From Enterobacter oligotrophicus (GTDB taxonomy: Bacteria > Pseudomonadota > Gammaproteobacteria > Enterobacterales > Enterobacteriaceae): a stretch of 64,000 nucleotides of DNA. The notes under the pieces are model-generated. The model was not told where the DNA came from and did no database searches. It saw nothing but the letters and a program-made list of their open reading frames with translations. Made by a program: the position numbers and the translations under genes. Below are positions 54,224 to 62,553 of the stretch, piece by piece. The DNA lies in assembly GCF_009176645.1 (NCBI RefSeq), contig NZ_AP019007.1, positions 2,108,001 to 2,172,000 on the forward strand, written 5' to 3'. Within the stretch, counting starts at the first letter, position 1. Each line of letters begins with the position of its first letter.

Positions 54224-56395
54224 ATGTCGACTCCAGAAATACCTAAAAAAATCCCGCAATTCTCGGCACTTAAGCTCAACCCGGTTCCACCGAAAGAGGA
54301 ATGCTGCTGCGACGGAGCGTGCGACACAAATAGTGCGCCGCTGCCTGAAAGCGGCAACCGCTACAGTTGGCTGGTCAACGGTATGGACTGCGCGGCCTGC
54401 GCCCGTAAAGTGGAAAACGCAGTCAAACAGGTGCCAGGCGTCAGCCACGTTCAGGTACTGTTCGCTACTGAAAAACTGCTGGTAAGCGCCGATACTGACG
54501 TCAGCCAACAGGTTGAAGCCGCCGTCAGCAAGGCGGGTTACGCCCTGCGTAGCGAAACCGCCCCCGCAGAGAAAACGTCATCTTTAAAAGAAAATCTGCC
54601 ACTGATCACCCTCATCATCATGATGGCCCTCAGTTGGGGGCTGGAGCAGATTAACCATCCGTTCGGCAACCTGGCGTTTATCGCCACCACGCTGGTCGGG
54701 CTGTTCCCGATTGTCCGTCAGGCGCTGCGTCTGATGAAAAGCGGCAGCTGGTTTGCCATCGAAACGCTGATGAGCGTGGCGGCCATTGGTGCGCTGTTTA
54801 TCGGCGCGACGGCGGAAGCGGCGATGGTTCTGCTGCTGTTCTTAATCGGCGAACGTCTTGAGGGCTGGGCGGCAAGCCGCGCACGTAAAGGCGTCAGTGC
54901 GTTAATGGCCCTGAAGCCCGAAACCGCCACGCGGGTCGTGAACGGCAATCGCGAAACAACCGCTATTTCTACCCTGCGCCCTGGCGATGTCATTGAAGTC
55001 GCCGCCGGCGGGCGTTTGCCTGCGGATGGCGCGCTGCTCACCGCCAACGCCAGCTTTGACGAAAGTGCTCTCACCGGAGAGTCCATTCCGGTAGAACGCG
55101 CGGCGGGTGAAAAAGTGCCTGCCGGAGCCACCAGCGTCGATCGCCTGGTGCAGTTGAAGGTACTTTCTGAGCCAGGCGACAGCGCCATTGACCGTATCCT
55201 GAAGCTGATTGAAGAGGCCGAAGAGCGCCGCGCGCCGGTCGAACGTTTTATCGACCGCTTTAGCCGGGTTTACACGCCTGCCATCATGCTGGTTGCCCTG
55301 CTGGTGGCGCTCGTCCCACCGCTGTTCTTCGGCGCGCCGTGGGAAGGCTGGATTTATAAAGGGCTGACGCTGCTGCTGATTGGCTGCCCGTGTGCGCTGG
55401 TGATTTCCACGCCAGCAGCGATTACGTCCGGCCTGGCGGCAGCGGCACGTCGCGGTGCGTTGATTAAGGGTGGCGCGGCGCTGGAACAGTTGAGCCAGGT
55501 TCAACATATTGCGTTCGACAAAACCGGCACGCTGACCGTCGGCAAGCCGCAGGTCACCGGTGTGTATCCGCAGGATATCAGTGAAAACGAACTGCTTACG
55601 CTGGCCGCCGCCGTGGAGCAGGGGTCAACCCACCCGCTGGCGCAGGCGGTTGTGCGTGAAGCGCAGGCGCGCGGGCTGAACATTCCGATGGCAACCGCAC
55701 AACGAGCGCTGGTCGGGTCAGGGATTGAGGCCGAAGTCGCGGGTAAAAAAATAGTGATTGTCGCGGCGGGTCACTCCCCTGACCCACAGGTTGAGGCGTT
55801 AGAACAAGCTGGCCAGACGGTCGTTGCCGTCATACAGGACGATGTGGTGAAAGGGATACTGGCGCTGCGTGATACCCTGCGCGATGACGCAAAAGACGCC
55901 GTGGCGGCGCTGCATCAGCTGGGTGTGCAGGGTGTGATTTTGACAGGCGATAACCCGCGCGCGGCGGCGGCGATTGCCGGTGAACTGGGGCTGGAATTCA
56001 AAGCCGGATTATTGCCTGCGGATAAGGTTCGTGCCGTGACAGAACTGAACGCGCACGCGCCGCTGGCGATGGTCGGAGACGGCATTAACGATGCCCCGGC
56101 GATGAAAGCCTCCACCATCGGCATTGCGATGGGCAGCGGCACCGACGTGGCGCTGGAGACGGCGGACGCGGCGCTCACGCACAACCGACTGACCGGGCTG
56201 GCGCAGATGATTGGGCTGGCACGGGCAACCCGCACCAATATTCGCCAGAACATTGGCATTGCGCTGGGTCTGAAGGGCATTTTCCTTGTAACCACGCTGC
56301 TCGGCATGACCGGGCTATGGCTGGCAGTGCTGGCGGATACGGGGGCGACGGTGCTGGTCACGGCGAACGCGTTGCGGTTATTACGTCGGAAATAA
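54224..56395 (+). CDS. zntA: Zn(II)/Pb(II)/Cd(II)-exporting P-type ATPase ZntA
   Basis: P1B-type ATPase that pumps zinc, lead and cadmium out across the inner membrane. MSTPEIPKK at 54224 gives 723 residues (E. coli 732); the frame upstream runs through the promoter. An N-terminal metal-binding domain has CCCDGAC and GMDCAAC. The membrane CPC motif is in GCPCALVIS, the phosphorylation site in DKTGTLTVGKP, and GDGINDAPA in the hinge. Expression should depend on ZntR. Confidence 0.97.
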   Translation: MSTPEIPKKIPQFSALKLNPVPPKEECCCDGACDTNSAPLPESGNRYSWLVNGMDCAACARKVENAVKQVPGVSHVQVLFATEKLLVSADTDVSQQVEAAVSKAGYALRSETAPAEKTSSLKENLPLITLIIMMALSWGLEQINHPFGNLAFIATTLVGLFPIVRQALRLMKSGSWFAIETLMSVAAIGALFIGATAEAAMVLLLFLIGERLEGWAASRARKGVSALMALKPETATRVVNGNRETTAISTLRPGDVIEVAAGGRLPADGALLTANASFDESALTGESIPVERAAGEKVPAGATSVDRLVQLKVLSEPGDSAIDRILKLIEEAEERRAPVERFIDRFSRVYTPAIMLVALLVALVPPLFFGAPWEGWIYKGLTLLLIGCPCALVISTPAAITSGLAAAARRGALIKGGAALEQLSQVQHIAFDKTGTLTVGKPQVTGVYPQDISENELLTLAAAVEQGSTHPLAQAVVREAQARGLNIPMATAQRALVGSGIEAEVAGKKIVIVAAGHSPDPQVEALEQAGQTVVAVIQDDVVKGILALRDTLRDDAKDAVAALHQLGVQGVILTGDNPRAAAAIAGELGLEFKAGLLPADKVRAVTELNAHAPLAMVGDGINDAPAMKASTIGIAMGSGTDVALETADAALTHNRLTGLAQMIGLARATRTNIRQNIGIALGLKGIFLVTTLLGMTGLWLAVLADTGATVLVTANALRLLRRK

Positions 56396-56411
56396 AATCG
56401 TTATCGAACCG

Positions 56412-56442
56412 TAGTCCGGGTAAGGCGTAGCCGCCACCCGGC
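56412..56442. repeat. REP element after zntA
   Basis: TAGTCCGGGTAAGGCGTAGC with CGCCACCCGGC forms one REP palindrome 17 nt after the zntA stop. Confidence 0.85.
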
Positions 56443-56466
56443 AATGGGTTGGGGTGCGGCTTGATG

Positions 56467-56505
56467 CCCTCACCCCAACCCTCACCCACAGGGAGAGGGA
56501 GAAGA
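56467..56505 (+). repeat. GGGAGAGGG palindromic repeat, copy 9
   Basis: CCCTCACCCCAACCCTCACC is followed by CACAGGGAGAGGGAGAAGA. The left arm has CTCACCC instead of CTCTCCC, so this copy is decayed. It lies between the convergent ends of zntA and the TRAP operon. Confidence 0.8.
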
Positions 56506-56511
56506 GCGGCG

Positions 56512-57798
56512 TTACTGCATCCCTAACACCCTCGGCAACCATAAAGAAATTGCCGGGATATACGTCACCATCCCCAAGACCACCAGCAGCATGCCGTAGA
56601 ACGGCAGCATGGCGCGGACTACCGTTTCGATCCGCTGTTTGCTCACCGCGCTCGCCACAAACAGCACTGACCCGACAGGCGGAGTAATCAGCCCAATCCC
56701 CAGGTTGACCATCATGATCATCCCGAAATGCACCGGGTCGATCCCCAGCGAATTAGTCACCGGCAGCAGCACCGGCGTCAGGATCAAAATGATCGGAGCC
56801 ATGTCCATCAGCGTGCCAATCAGCAGCAGCATGATATTGAGATACATCAGGATCACGTATTTGTTATCCGACAGCGAGGTGAAGAACTCTGTAATGCGCG
56901 TCGGCAACTGCATATAGGTCATCACCGCGCCAAACGCCGCGGCAAAGCCGATCAAAATCATCACGATGGTGACGGTTTTGACCGTCCGGCACATTAGCTT
57001 TGGCAGTTCGTTCCACTTATAGTCGCGATAGATAAACATCGTGACAAAGAACGCCCACAGGCAGGCCACGGCTGCGGATTCGGTTGCGGTGAATATCCCG
57101 GACAAAATCCCGCCGAGGATAATTACTACCGTCATCAGCCCCCACAGTGCATCGAGCATGATTTTTAGCGCTTGCTTAAACGGAGTTTTTTCTCCTTTCG
57201 GATAGCCGCGTTTGCGGGCAAACCCCAGACACAGCACCATCAGGCTTACGCCGAGCAGCAGCCCCGGCAGCACGCCCGCGATAAACAGCGTGGCGATAGA
57301 AACCGTGCCGCCCGCCGCCAGCGAGTAAATCACCGAGTTGTGGCTGGGCGGGATTAAAATCGCCTGCACCGACCCGCTGGCCGTCACCGCCGCTGCGTAT
57401 TCGCGCGGGTAGCCCTTCTTCTCCATCTCCGGGATCATCACGCTGCCAATGGAGGCCGTGTCCGCCACCGATGAACCGGAAATCGCCCCAAAAAACGTCG
57501 AGGCAACAATATTCACCAGCGACAGCCCGCCGCGTATAAAGCCGACAAATACGTAGGCGAAATTCACCAGCCGTCGTGCAATGCCCCCTTCTGCCATGAT
57601 CGCCCCGGCAAGGATGAAGAACGGGATCGCCAGCAGGGTAAATTTGTTCACCCCGCTGGTGATCTGGATCATCAGCGCCTCCAGCGGCAGATCAATCCAC
57701 AGCGCCCCTGCCACGGCGCTTAGCCCGACGGCAAAGGCCACCGGCATCCCCAGCGCCAGCAAAATGGCGAGGGTGAATAACAAAACAAATGCATCCAT
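56512..57798 (-). CDS. TRAP transporter large membrane subunit DctM
   Basis: Channel subunit of a Na+-driven tripartite uptake system, 428 residues with about twelve hydrophobic segments. Family signatures include LLAIPFFILAGAIMAEGG near the N-terminus, STFFGAISGSSVADTASIGSVMIP, and GIGLITPPVGSVLF near the end. It is the last gene of a dctPQM-type operon, 10 nt after the small subunit. E. coli has no genes at this locus. Confidence 0.93.
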   Translation of the reverse strand: MDAFVLLFTLAILLALGMPVAFAVGLSAVAGALWIDLPLEALMIQITSGVNKFTLLAIPFFILAGAIMAEGGIARRLVNFAYVFVGFIRGGLSLVNIVASTFFGAISGSSVADTASIGSVMIPEMEKKGYPREYAAAVTASGSVQAILIPPSHNSVIYSLAAGGTVSIATLFIAGVLPGLLLGVSLMVLCLGFARKRGYPKGEKTPFKQALKIMLDALWGLMTVVIILGGILSGIFTATESAAVACLWAFFVTMFIYRDYKWNELPKLMCRTVKTVTIVMILIGFAAAFGAVMTYMQLPTRITEFFTSLSDNKYVILMYLNIMLLLIGTLMDMAPIILILTPVLLPVTNSLGIDPVHFGMIMMVNLGIGLITPPVGSVLFVASAVSKQRIETVVRAMLPFYGMLLVVLGMVTYIPAISLWLPRVLGMQ

Positions 57799-57808
57799 TG
57801 TTCACCCC

Positions 57809-58318
57809 TTAACTGTGGTTGCCGATCAGCACGACGGGACGGTTTTCCTGCGAGCCAAACAGCAGGCGTTCAACAACAAACAGGATCAGAATGGCGGACC
57901 CAACCGGCAGCGGCAGATAGCTTTCACCGGAGGTCAGGATCGGGAATTCCGCGACAGGCTGCTCCCAGAGATCGACGCACAGCCAGAGGCTGTACCAGAA
58001 CATCAGAGCGGAGATCAGCAACATCAGCAGGTCGACCACGCGGGCGCAGAGGTTTTTCAGCCCTTCTGGCAGCCGGTCCGTGAGCATGTTTACCGCAATA
58101 TGCGACCCGGCGCGGTAGCCTACCGCCGCGCCAATGAAGGTAAACGTCACCATGCAGATAATGGCAATCGGCTCCGGCCAGGACTCGCCGCGGTTAAGCA
58201 CGTAGCGCGAGAAGATGCCAATCGGAATCACAACCGTCATCACCAGCAGGGAAATGCCCGCCACGGTCATGGCGAGCAGGTACAGACGGTCCATCCACTT
58301 CAGGTAGAGTTCGGACAT
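57809..58318 (-). CDS. TRAP transporter small membrane subunit DctQ
   Basis: 169-residue protein with about four hydrophobic helices, as usual for DctQ subunits, which cap the large subunit. RYVLNRGESWPEPIA contains the family's conserved FxRYxxNxxxxWxEE-like pattern. It lies 12 nt after the binding-protein gene. Confidence 0.92.
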   Translation of the reverse strand: MSELYLKWMDRLYLLAMTVAGISLLVMTVVIPIGIFSRYVLNRGESWPEPIAIICMVTFTFIGAAVGYRAGSHIAVNMLTDRLPEGLKNLCARVVDLLMLLISALMFWYSLWLCVDLWEQPVAEFPILTSGESYLPLPVGSAILILFVVERLLFGSQENRPVVLIGNHS

Positions 58319-58330
58319 ACATGCTCCGGT

Positions 58331-59302
58331 TTACTGGACGTCAGCGATGGCTTTCATCAGATCCTGATGCTTTTCGCCATACTGGGCGCGCACCGGCTCT
58401 GTGGCTTTGATGAACACCGTTTTGTCGATGTCGTGGAACTGCACCCCGCCCGCCTTCATTTTCTCCAGCGCCTGGGCGTTATAAGCATCCCACAGCTTGC
58501 GTTGCTCAAACTGCGCTTCACGCGCCAGGGTCAGCACTTTTTGCTGCTCGTCGGCGCTGAGTTTGTCCCATTTCACTTTTGAGTAGAGCAGCATTTCCGG
58601 GGTGATAAAGTGGCCGCTCAGGGTGTAGTTTTTGGCGACTGGCATGTAGTTATGGGCGATAAAGGTCGGCGGGTTGTTCTCTGCGCCGTCAATCACGCCG
58701 GTTTGCATGCCGCTGTAAACCTCGCTGACGCCCATCGCCACCGAGTTCGCCCCCATGTCTTTCAGCGTGGCGAGCGCAACCGGGCTACCCTGCACGCGGA
58801 TCTTCTTCCCTTTCAGATCCTCCGGTTTGACGATCGGCTCTTTGGTGATCAGGTTACGCGTACCGGAATCCATCCAGCCGAGGAAGACCAGCCGGGATTT
58901 CGGGTTGGCGGTCAGTTTATCGCCGATTTGTTTGCCGATATCCCCGTCGATAACTTTGTGCATATGGTCTTCATCGCGGAACACATAGGGCAGCGTAAAG
59001 ACTTCAATATCCGGCAGGATGGCGGCAACAGGTGCCATCGAGACACGGATCATGTCGATAGCCCCCATCTGCGCCTGTTCAATCATCTGTTTTTCATCAC
59101 CCAATACACCGCCAGGAAAAACCTTGATCTCCAGTTTGCCATCGGTTTGTTGTTTGAGTTTTTCACCCATATGCTGCACCGCCACCACGTTCGGGTAGCC
59201 TTCAGGGTGAACATCAGCAGCTTTAATGGTTTGAGCAGAAACGGAGCAGGCAAAAGCAGACAGACACAGAGCGGCCAGTAACGGCTTGAGGGTCGTTTTC
59301 AT
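58331..59302 (-). CDS. TRAP transporter periplasmic solute-binding protein DctP
   Basis: 323 residues with a signal peptide ending near CSVSAQ. It is a DctP-family binding protein: PGGVLGDEKQMIEQAQMG near residue 65, GKKIRVQGSP with the Arg that typically pairs with the substrate carboxylate, and VIDGAENNPPTF with the conserved Asn. These features indicate an organic acid ligand, perhaps a sugar acid. The precise ligand cannot be read from sequence. It is the first gene of the operon; CRP-like and KdgR-like sites lie upstream. Confidence 0.9.
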   Translation of the reverse strand: MKTTLKPLLAALCLSAFACSVSAQTIKAADVHPEGYPNVVAVQHMGEKLKQQTDGKLEIKVFPGGVLGDEKQMIEQAQMGAIDMIRVSMAPVAAILPDIEVFTLPYVFRDEDHMHKVIDGDIGKQIGDKLTANPKSRLVFLGWMDSGTRNLITKEPIVKPEDLKGKKIRVQGSPVALATLKDMGANSVAMGVSEVYSGMQTGVIDGAENNPPTFIAHNYMPVAKNYTLSGHFITPEMLLYSKVKWDKLSADEQQKVLTLAREAQFEQRKLWDAYNAQALEKMKAGGVQFHDIDKTVFIKATEPVRAQYGEKHQDLMKAIADVQ

Positions 59303-59333
59303 CGAGTCAACTCCAGGGTAGTGAGGTAAGCGT

Positions 59334-59348
59334 TAAAACGGTGTTTTA
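59334..59348 (-). promoter_or_regulatory. Perfect TAAAAC-GGT-GTTTTA palindrome before the TRAP operon
   Basis: A 6-bp arm palindrome 32-46 nt upstream of the dctP start, directly downstream of a possible -10 (minus-strand TATAAA at 59356-59351). A related site lies at 59421-59435. The pattern resembles IclR/KdgR-type operators, so it is a candidate repressor site; the regulator is not encoded nearby. Confidence 0.5.
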
Positions 59349-59391
59349 GTTTTATACGCTTAAAAATTAGACTACGGCTGGAAAAGCGGAG

Positions 59392-59405
59392 GTGAAGCGC
59401 CTCAC
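59392..59405 (-). promoter_or_regulatory. CRP-like site before the TRAP operon
   Basis: GTGAAGCGCCTCAC is a perfect GTGA-N6-TCAC palindrome lying about 90-103 nt upstream of dctP and about 55 nt upstream of the probable start of transcription. CRP control would fit a carbon-source transporter. Confidence 0.5.
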
Positions 59406-59420
59406 AAAAGCGCGAAATTT

Positions 59421-59435
59421 TGAAACGATGGTTTA
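59421..59435 (-). promoter_or_regulatory. Second KdgR-like site before the TRAP operon
   Basis: On the plus strand TGAAACGATGGTTTA shares 12 of 15 positions with the site at 59334-59348. It lies between the CRP-like site and the palindromic repeat. The pair could allow cooperative repression. Confidence 0.42.
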
Positions 59436-59445
59436 GAAAGGTTTT

Positions 59446-59480
59446 CTCCCTCTCCCTTTGGGAGAGGGCCGGGGTGAGGG
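59446..59480 (-). repeat. GGGAGAGGG palindromic repeat, copy 10
   Basis: Read on the minus strand: CCCTCACCCCGGCCCTCTCC followed by CAAAGGGAGAGGGAG. It follows the tusA stop codon directly, upstream of the TRAP operon. Confidence 0.85.
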
Positions 59481-59481
59481 T

Positions 59482-59724
59482 TTACCCCTTACGGATCACA
59501 TACCGGTACGGTAATGCTTCTGTTTCCTGCGCTACCAGCTCATGTTCCATAAAGGTACAAAAACCGGGGATATCGCGCGTGGTCGCCGGATCGTCAGCAA
59601 TAATTAACAGCGTTTCGCCGGTCTGCATAGTGCGCACGGTTTTGCGCACCATCATGACAGGTTCCGGACAGCGGAGGCCCTGGGCATCAAGGGTGTGGTC
59701 TGGGCTGGAGAACAGGTCGGTCAT
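59482..59724 (-). CDS. tusA: Sulfur carrier protein TusA
   Basis: Small cytosolic protein that takes persulfide sulfur from IscS and passes it to TusBCD for 2-thiouridine of t[13 protein letters not shown] at 59724 gives 80 residues (E. coli 81). The active cysteine is Cys19 in [13 protein letters not shown]. It is divergent from yhhQ and upstream of the TRAP operon in the same direction. Confidence 0.96.
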   Translation of the reverse strand: MTDLFSSPDHTLDAQGLRCPEPVMMVRKTVRTMQTGETLLIIADDPATTRDIPGFCTFMEHELVAQETEALPYRYVIRKG

Positions 59725-59891
59725 TTTCTTCTCGATCATAATAAAACGGCTGTAGTTTACGCCCCGTTGCCATCAATGCAAACCAGGTTAACGATTGCGT
59801 GAAAATTAGCCATTGCAAAGTCCAGTCAAAGCAGTATTATGCGGCGGTTTTTATTGGGTTCCCTCACCCCAACGTTCAAAAAGGTCACAAT

Positions 59892-60557
59892 ATGACGCAG
59901 TTTTCTCAATCGCAGCGCGTAAAGGCGTTGTTCTGGCTTTCGCTATTTCATCTGCTGGTGATCACCTCCAGCAACTATCTGGTGCAGCTCCCGATATCCA
60001 TTTTTGGTTTCCACACCACCTGGGGCGCGTTCAGTTTTCCGTTTATTTTCCTCGCCACCGATTTGACCGTGCGGATCTTTGGCGCACCGCTGGCGCGGCG
60101 CATTATTTTCGCGGTGATGCTCCCGGCGCTGTTCATTTCGTATGTGATTTCCTCCCTGTTTTACATGGGAAGCTGGCAGGGCTTTGAGGCGCTGACGCAC
60201 TTCAACCTGTTTGTCGCCCGTATCGCCGCCGCCAGCTTTATGGCCTACGCGCTGGGACAGATCCTCGACGTTCATGTGTTCAACCGCCTGCGTCAAAACC
60301 ATCGCTGGTGGATGGCACCAACCGCCTCCACGCTGTTCGGTAACGTGAGCGATACGCTGGCCTTCTTCTTTATCGCCTTCTGGCGCAGCCCGGATGCCTT
60401 TATGGCCGAACACTGGATGGAAATCGCCCTCGTGGACTACTGCTTCAAGGTGCTCATCAGCATCGTGTTCTTCCTGCCGATGTATGGCGTATTGCTCAAT
60501 ATGCTGCTGAAAAGGCTGGCAGATAAATCTGAAATCTCCGCATTGCAGGCAGGTTAA
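59892..60557 (+). CDS. yhhQ: Queuosine precursor transporter YhhQ
   Basis: VUT/YhhQ-family inner-membrane protein shown in E. coli to import preQ0 and preQ1 for queuosine tRNA modification. MTQFSQSQRVKALF at 59892 gives 221 residues, as in E. coli. It has about six helices, with the conserved FPFIFLATDLTVRIFG and NVSDTLAFF segments. It is divergent from tusA; the leader of about 160 nt shows no riboswitch I can support. Confidence 0.94.
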   Translation: MTQFSQSQRVKALFWLSLFHLLVITSSNYLVQLPISIFGFHTTWGAFSFPFIFLATDLTVRIFGAPLARRIIFAVMLPALFISYVISSLFYMGSWQGFEALTHFNLFVARIAAASFMAYALGQILDVHVFNRLRQNHRWWMAPTASTLFGNVSDTLAFFFIAFWRSPDAFMAEHWMEIALVDYCFKVLISIVFFLPMYGVLLNMLLKRLADKSEISALQAG

Positions 60558-60629
60558 GGGTTCGCTTTATCAGTTGTGATAAGATGAACGAATGAGCCGT
60601 TATGGCCGTTTATCGAAAGGAAGAAGTCA

Positions 60630-61187
60630 ATGCGCAATCTGGTTAAATATGTCGGGATTGGCCTGCTGGTTGTTGGCCTTGCAGCCTGTGATAACAGCGA
60701 CACCAAAACGCCTGCTCAGGGCGCGTCCGCAGAAAGCAACGCGACCGGTCAGCCGGTGAACCTGATGGATGGCAAACTCAGTTTCTCTCTGCCAGCAGAC
60801 ATGACCGATCAGAGCGGCAAGCTCGGCACTCAGGCGAACAACATGCACGTCTATTCCGACGCAACCGGACAAAAAGCGGTGATTGTGATTGTTGGCGACG
60901 ATACCAGCGAGGAGCTGGGCGTGCTGTCCAAACGTCTGGAAGATCAGCAGCGTAGCCGCGACCCGCAGTTGCAGGTGGTGACCAATAAGTCCATCGAACT
61001 GAAAGGCCACACGCTCCAGCAACTGGACAGCATCATCTCTGCAAAAGGCCAGACGGCTTATTCGTCTGTGGTGCTGGGCAAGGTGGATAACAAACTGCTG
61101 ACTATCCAGATTACGCTGCCAGCAGACGATCAGCAGAAAGCGCAGACCGCCGCGGAAAACATCATTAACACCATCGTGATTCAGTAA
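60630..61187 (+). CDS. dcrB: Lipoprotein DcrB
   Basis: Envelope lipoprotein needed by some phages (C1) and implicated in lipoprotein maturation, 185 residues as in E. coli. The lipobox LAAC places the lipidated Cys at residue 20; Asp follows at mature position 2, the signal that keeps a lipoprotein in the inner membrane. Its terminator lies inside the facing gene yhhS. Confidence 0.95.
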   Translation: MRNLVKYVGIGLLVVGLAACDNSDTKTPAQGASAESNATGQPVNLMDGKLSFSLPADMTDQSGKLGTQANNMHVYSDATGQKAVIVIVGDDTSEELGVLSKRLEDQQRSRDPQLQVVTNKSIELKGHTLQQLDSIISAKGQTAYSSVVLGKVDNKLLTIQITLPADDQQKAQTAAENIINTIVIQ

Positions 61188-61191
61188 TTTT

Positions 61192-62409
61192 TCACGATGA
61201 TGACGTGGCCTCCGGTGCTTGCGCCGGGGGCCATTTTTTTAGCCGCCACGTCAGCAAGAGCGCCATCACCACCAGCCCCGCCGCCGCAAGATAGATAACC
61301 GGCACGCCCGCCCACGCCATCACCAGCCCTGCCAGCGGCCCGGTAATGCCCAGCGACATATCCATAAATACCGTATAGGTTGCCAGCGCCGCCCCCTGGT
61401 TTTGCTGCGGCACGGCTTTTACTGCCACCACGCCCAGCGCCGGGAAGACCAGCGAAAAGCCTGCGCCCGCGAGGAATACGCCGATTTTCGCCATCCACGG
61501 CGCGCTGGCGAACCCGGTGAGCAGCAGCCCGACAAACTCCACAGCAAAGCAGATCATCGCCACGTTCAGCCCGCCCAGACGGTTAATACCGTTCGGGAAG
61601 AGCAAACGTGCACCGACAAACGCACAGCTAAACAGGGTTAAGGCAAAGGCCGCGCCGTCCCAGCCTTTGGCGTCGTAGAACAACGTAATGAAGGTGGCTA
61701 TCACGCCAAAACCGGTGGTTGCCAGCGCCAGCGCCATACCGTAGGGCCAGACGCGCCCCAGCACCGCGCGAAACGGCAACGGCTTGCCCTTGCTGGCTTT
61801 CACTTTCGGGCGCGGCAGTGCCAACAGGATCGCCAGCAGCGCGACCGCCATAATGGTGATGGACAGCCCGTACAGCCCGCCATACGCGTAGCACACCACC
61901 CCAAGCGGCGCGCCAATCGCCATCGCGCCGTAGGTAACAATGCCGTTCCAGGAGATAACCCGGCCAATATGTGGCGCACCAACGACGCCTACGCCCCACA
62001 GCGTCGAGCCGGTTCCCGCCAGGCTTTGCCCGATGCCGAGGATCACACGCCCCAGGCAGAGCAGCACCAGGCTGACCAGCGGCCAGTGGCTGGCCGTCGC
62101 TGCCAGAAAGTAGCTCAGACCACTCAGGAAGCAGCCGCACAGCCCCACGACGACAATGCTTTTCGGCCCGAACAAATCCGCATAGCGCCCTGCGTGCGGG
62201 CGACTCATTAGCGTGGCAAAATACTGCAGGCTGATCACCAGCCCCGCCCAGAACGCGCTGAAGCCCATCACGTCGTGAACGTAACCCGGCAAGATCGCCA
62301 GCGGCAGGCCAATCGTCAGGTAACTGGCGAAGTTAAAAATGACAACAGAAACAATCCGCAGATTGAGGCGCAATCCGCTCAGCGCCGGTTCGACGGCAGG
62401 TTCGGGCAT
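61192..62409 (-). CDS. yhhS: MFS transporter YhhS
   Basis: Major facilitator superfamily protein with about twelve helices, 405 residues as in E. coli YhhS. The loop 2-3 motif appears as SRPHAGRYADLFGPK. Substrates are unknown; E. coli YhhS has been linked to arabinose and glyphosate export when overexpressed. It is convergent with dcrB, 4 nt apart. Confidence 0.93.
   Translation of the reverse strand: MPEPAVEPALSGLRLNLRIVSVVIFNFASYLTIGLPLAILPGYVHDVMGFSAFWAGLVISLQYFATLMSRPHAGRYADLFGPKSIVVVGLCGCFLSGLSYFLAATASHWPLVSLVLLCLGRVILGIGQSLAGTGSTLWGVGVVGAPHIGRVISWNGIVTYGAMAIGAPLGVVCYAYGGLYGLSITIMAVALLAILLALPRPKVKASKGKPLPFRAVLGRVWPYGMALALATTGFGVIATFITLFYDAKGWDGAAFALTLFSCAFVGARLLFPNGINRLGGLNVAMICFAVEFVGLLLTGFASAPWMAKIGVFLAGAGFSLVFPALGVVAVKAVPQQNQGAALATYTVFMDMSLGITGPLAGLVMAWAGVPVIYLAAAGLVVMALLLTWRLKKWPPAQAPEATSSS
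61206..61240 (+). terminator. dcrB terminator embedded in yhhS
   Basis: TGGCCTCCGG and CCGGGGGCCA pair over 10 bp (one G-T) around TGCTTGCG, followed by TTTTTTT. It starts 19 nt after the dcrB stop and lies wholly within the last codons of yhhS on the other strand. Confidence 0.88.
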
Positions 62410-62553
62410 GGAGATCTACCTGGGTTTTTGCAACAGTGTTTCACTATTACCATGAAGAGAGGCGAAAATCAGCAGCGACTTTAAGATTAACAGTGCCAGA
62501 CGAAGCGCATCCCGCACACTACACTTAACGGGCTACCGGTAAAAGGAATCCGT

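Noticed and set aside
59725-59891. Possible preQ1 riboswitch before yhhQ
   Set aside because: The leader is AT-rich, but I could not make a convincing preQ1 pseudoknot or a terminator that would pair with it.
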